Shown in pieces: positions 63,943 through 64,000 of a DNA stretch of 64,000 nt. The notes beneath the pieces are model-generated. The model was not told the origin of the DNA. It did not search any database and saw only the letters and a program-made list of their open reading frames with translations. Source of the DNA: Candidatus Obscuribacterales bacterium. Its GTDB lineage: Bacteria > Cyanobacteriota > Vampirovibrionia > Obscuribacterales > Obscuribacteraceae. The stretch spans positions 62,001 through 126,000 of the forward strand of contig JAKFVQ010000007.1 of assembly GCA_021732085.1 (NCBI GenBank), in the 5' to 3' direction. Both the position numbers and the translations under genes were made by a program. Within the stretch, counting starts at the first letter, position 1; each line of letters opens with the position of its first letter.

Positions 63943-64000
63943 ATGCGTTTTCTAGTACTTGGCGCTGGAAAAATGGGGCGGGCGGTCGTTTTCGACCTTT
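63943..64000 (+). CDS. Start of a Rossmann-fold protein, possibly saccharopine dehydrogenase-like (cut by window end)
   Basis: An ATG at 63943 with GGGGTGG upstream opens a frame reading MRFLVLGAGKMGRAVVFDL to the edge. The beta strand and GAGKMG turn are a dinucleotide-binding start, of the type seen in saccharopine dehydrogenase and related reductases. Only 19 residues are visible, so the product is not certain. Confidence 0.65.
   Translation, partial: MRFLVLGAGKMGRAVVFDL

Overview
The window reads as a chromosome segment of a non-photosynthetic, aerobic, Gram-negative-type bacterium. The best fit is a Melainabacteria/Vampirovibrionia-like relative of cyanobacteria, such as an Obscuribacterales member. 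That placement is an inference from several signs: a BtpA-family protein, a cytochrome b with b6-type haem-ligand spacing, multi-domain Ser/Thr kinases, large low-complexity proteins and moderate GC. No photosynthesis genes, rRNA, tRNA or CRISPR array were seen.

Positions 1-5000 (minus strand) hold an MBOAT O-acyltransferase followed by three tandem SGNH/DltD/AlgJ-like membrane-anchored proteins (the last cut by the window edge), a probable envelope-polymer acylation operon. Positions 5200-14600 (minus) hold a housekeeping run: dnaX, acyP, a large coiled-coil/QY-repeat/J-domain protein, der, a PlsY-HtrA fusion and an OmpR-type regulator. Positions 14660-24950 hold a CHASE2 histidine kinase, a LuxR-type regulator and a secreted protein in one overlapping operon. 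Facing it is a VIT-vWA protein that shares a short motif with the secreted protein. Two low-complexity or secreted proteins follow. Positions 25200-41940 hold dxs, two Ser/Thr kinases, an MshEN-like protein, gyrB-unknown-pgsA, ribF-recF and topB.

Positions 42555-44785 carry two unknown, translationally coupled proteins. From 44800 to 63500 there is a kynurenine catabolic region. One arm (minus) is KMO, L-asparaginase II, kynurenine formamidase, BtpA and a YaeQ-like protein. The other arm is kynureninase, ACMSD and 3-hydroxyanthranilate dioxygenase (minus), divergent from a RidA-type deaminase, an aldehyde dehydrogenase and an SDR (plus). Together they would take N-formylkynurenine through 3-hydroxyanthranilate and aminomuconate semialdehyde to oxalocrotonate-level products. 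No tryptophan 2,3-dioxygenase is in the window.

Between the two arms lie two unusual redox modules. The first is a cytochrome b6-type/Rieske complex encoded with two CydA-like subunits, one carrying a C-terminal cytochrome c and no CydB nearby. The second is a PaaA-like diiron protein, a PaaC-like partner with a damaged site and a 2[4Fe-4S] ferredoxin, preceded by an acyl-CoA desaturase. These modules, the PlsY-HtrA fusion and the J-domain repeat protein are the most novel-looking items. Hairpin-rich repeats occur at 37134-37279 and 49665-49893.
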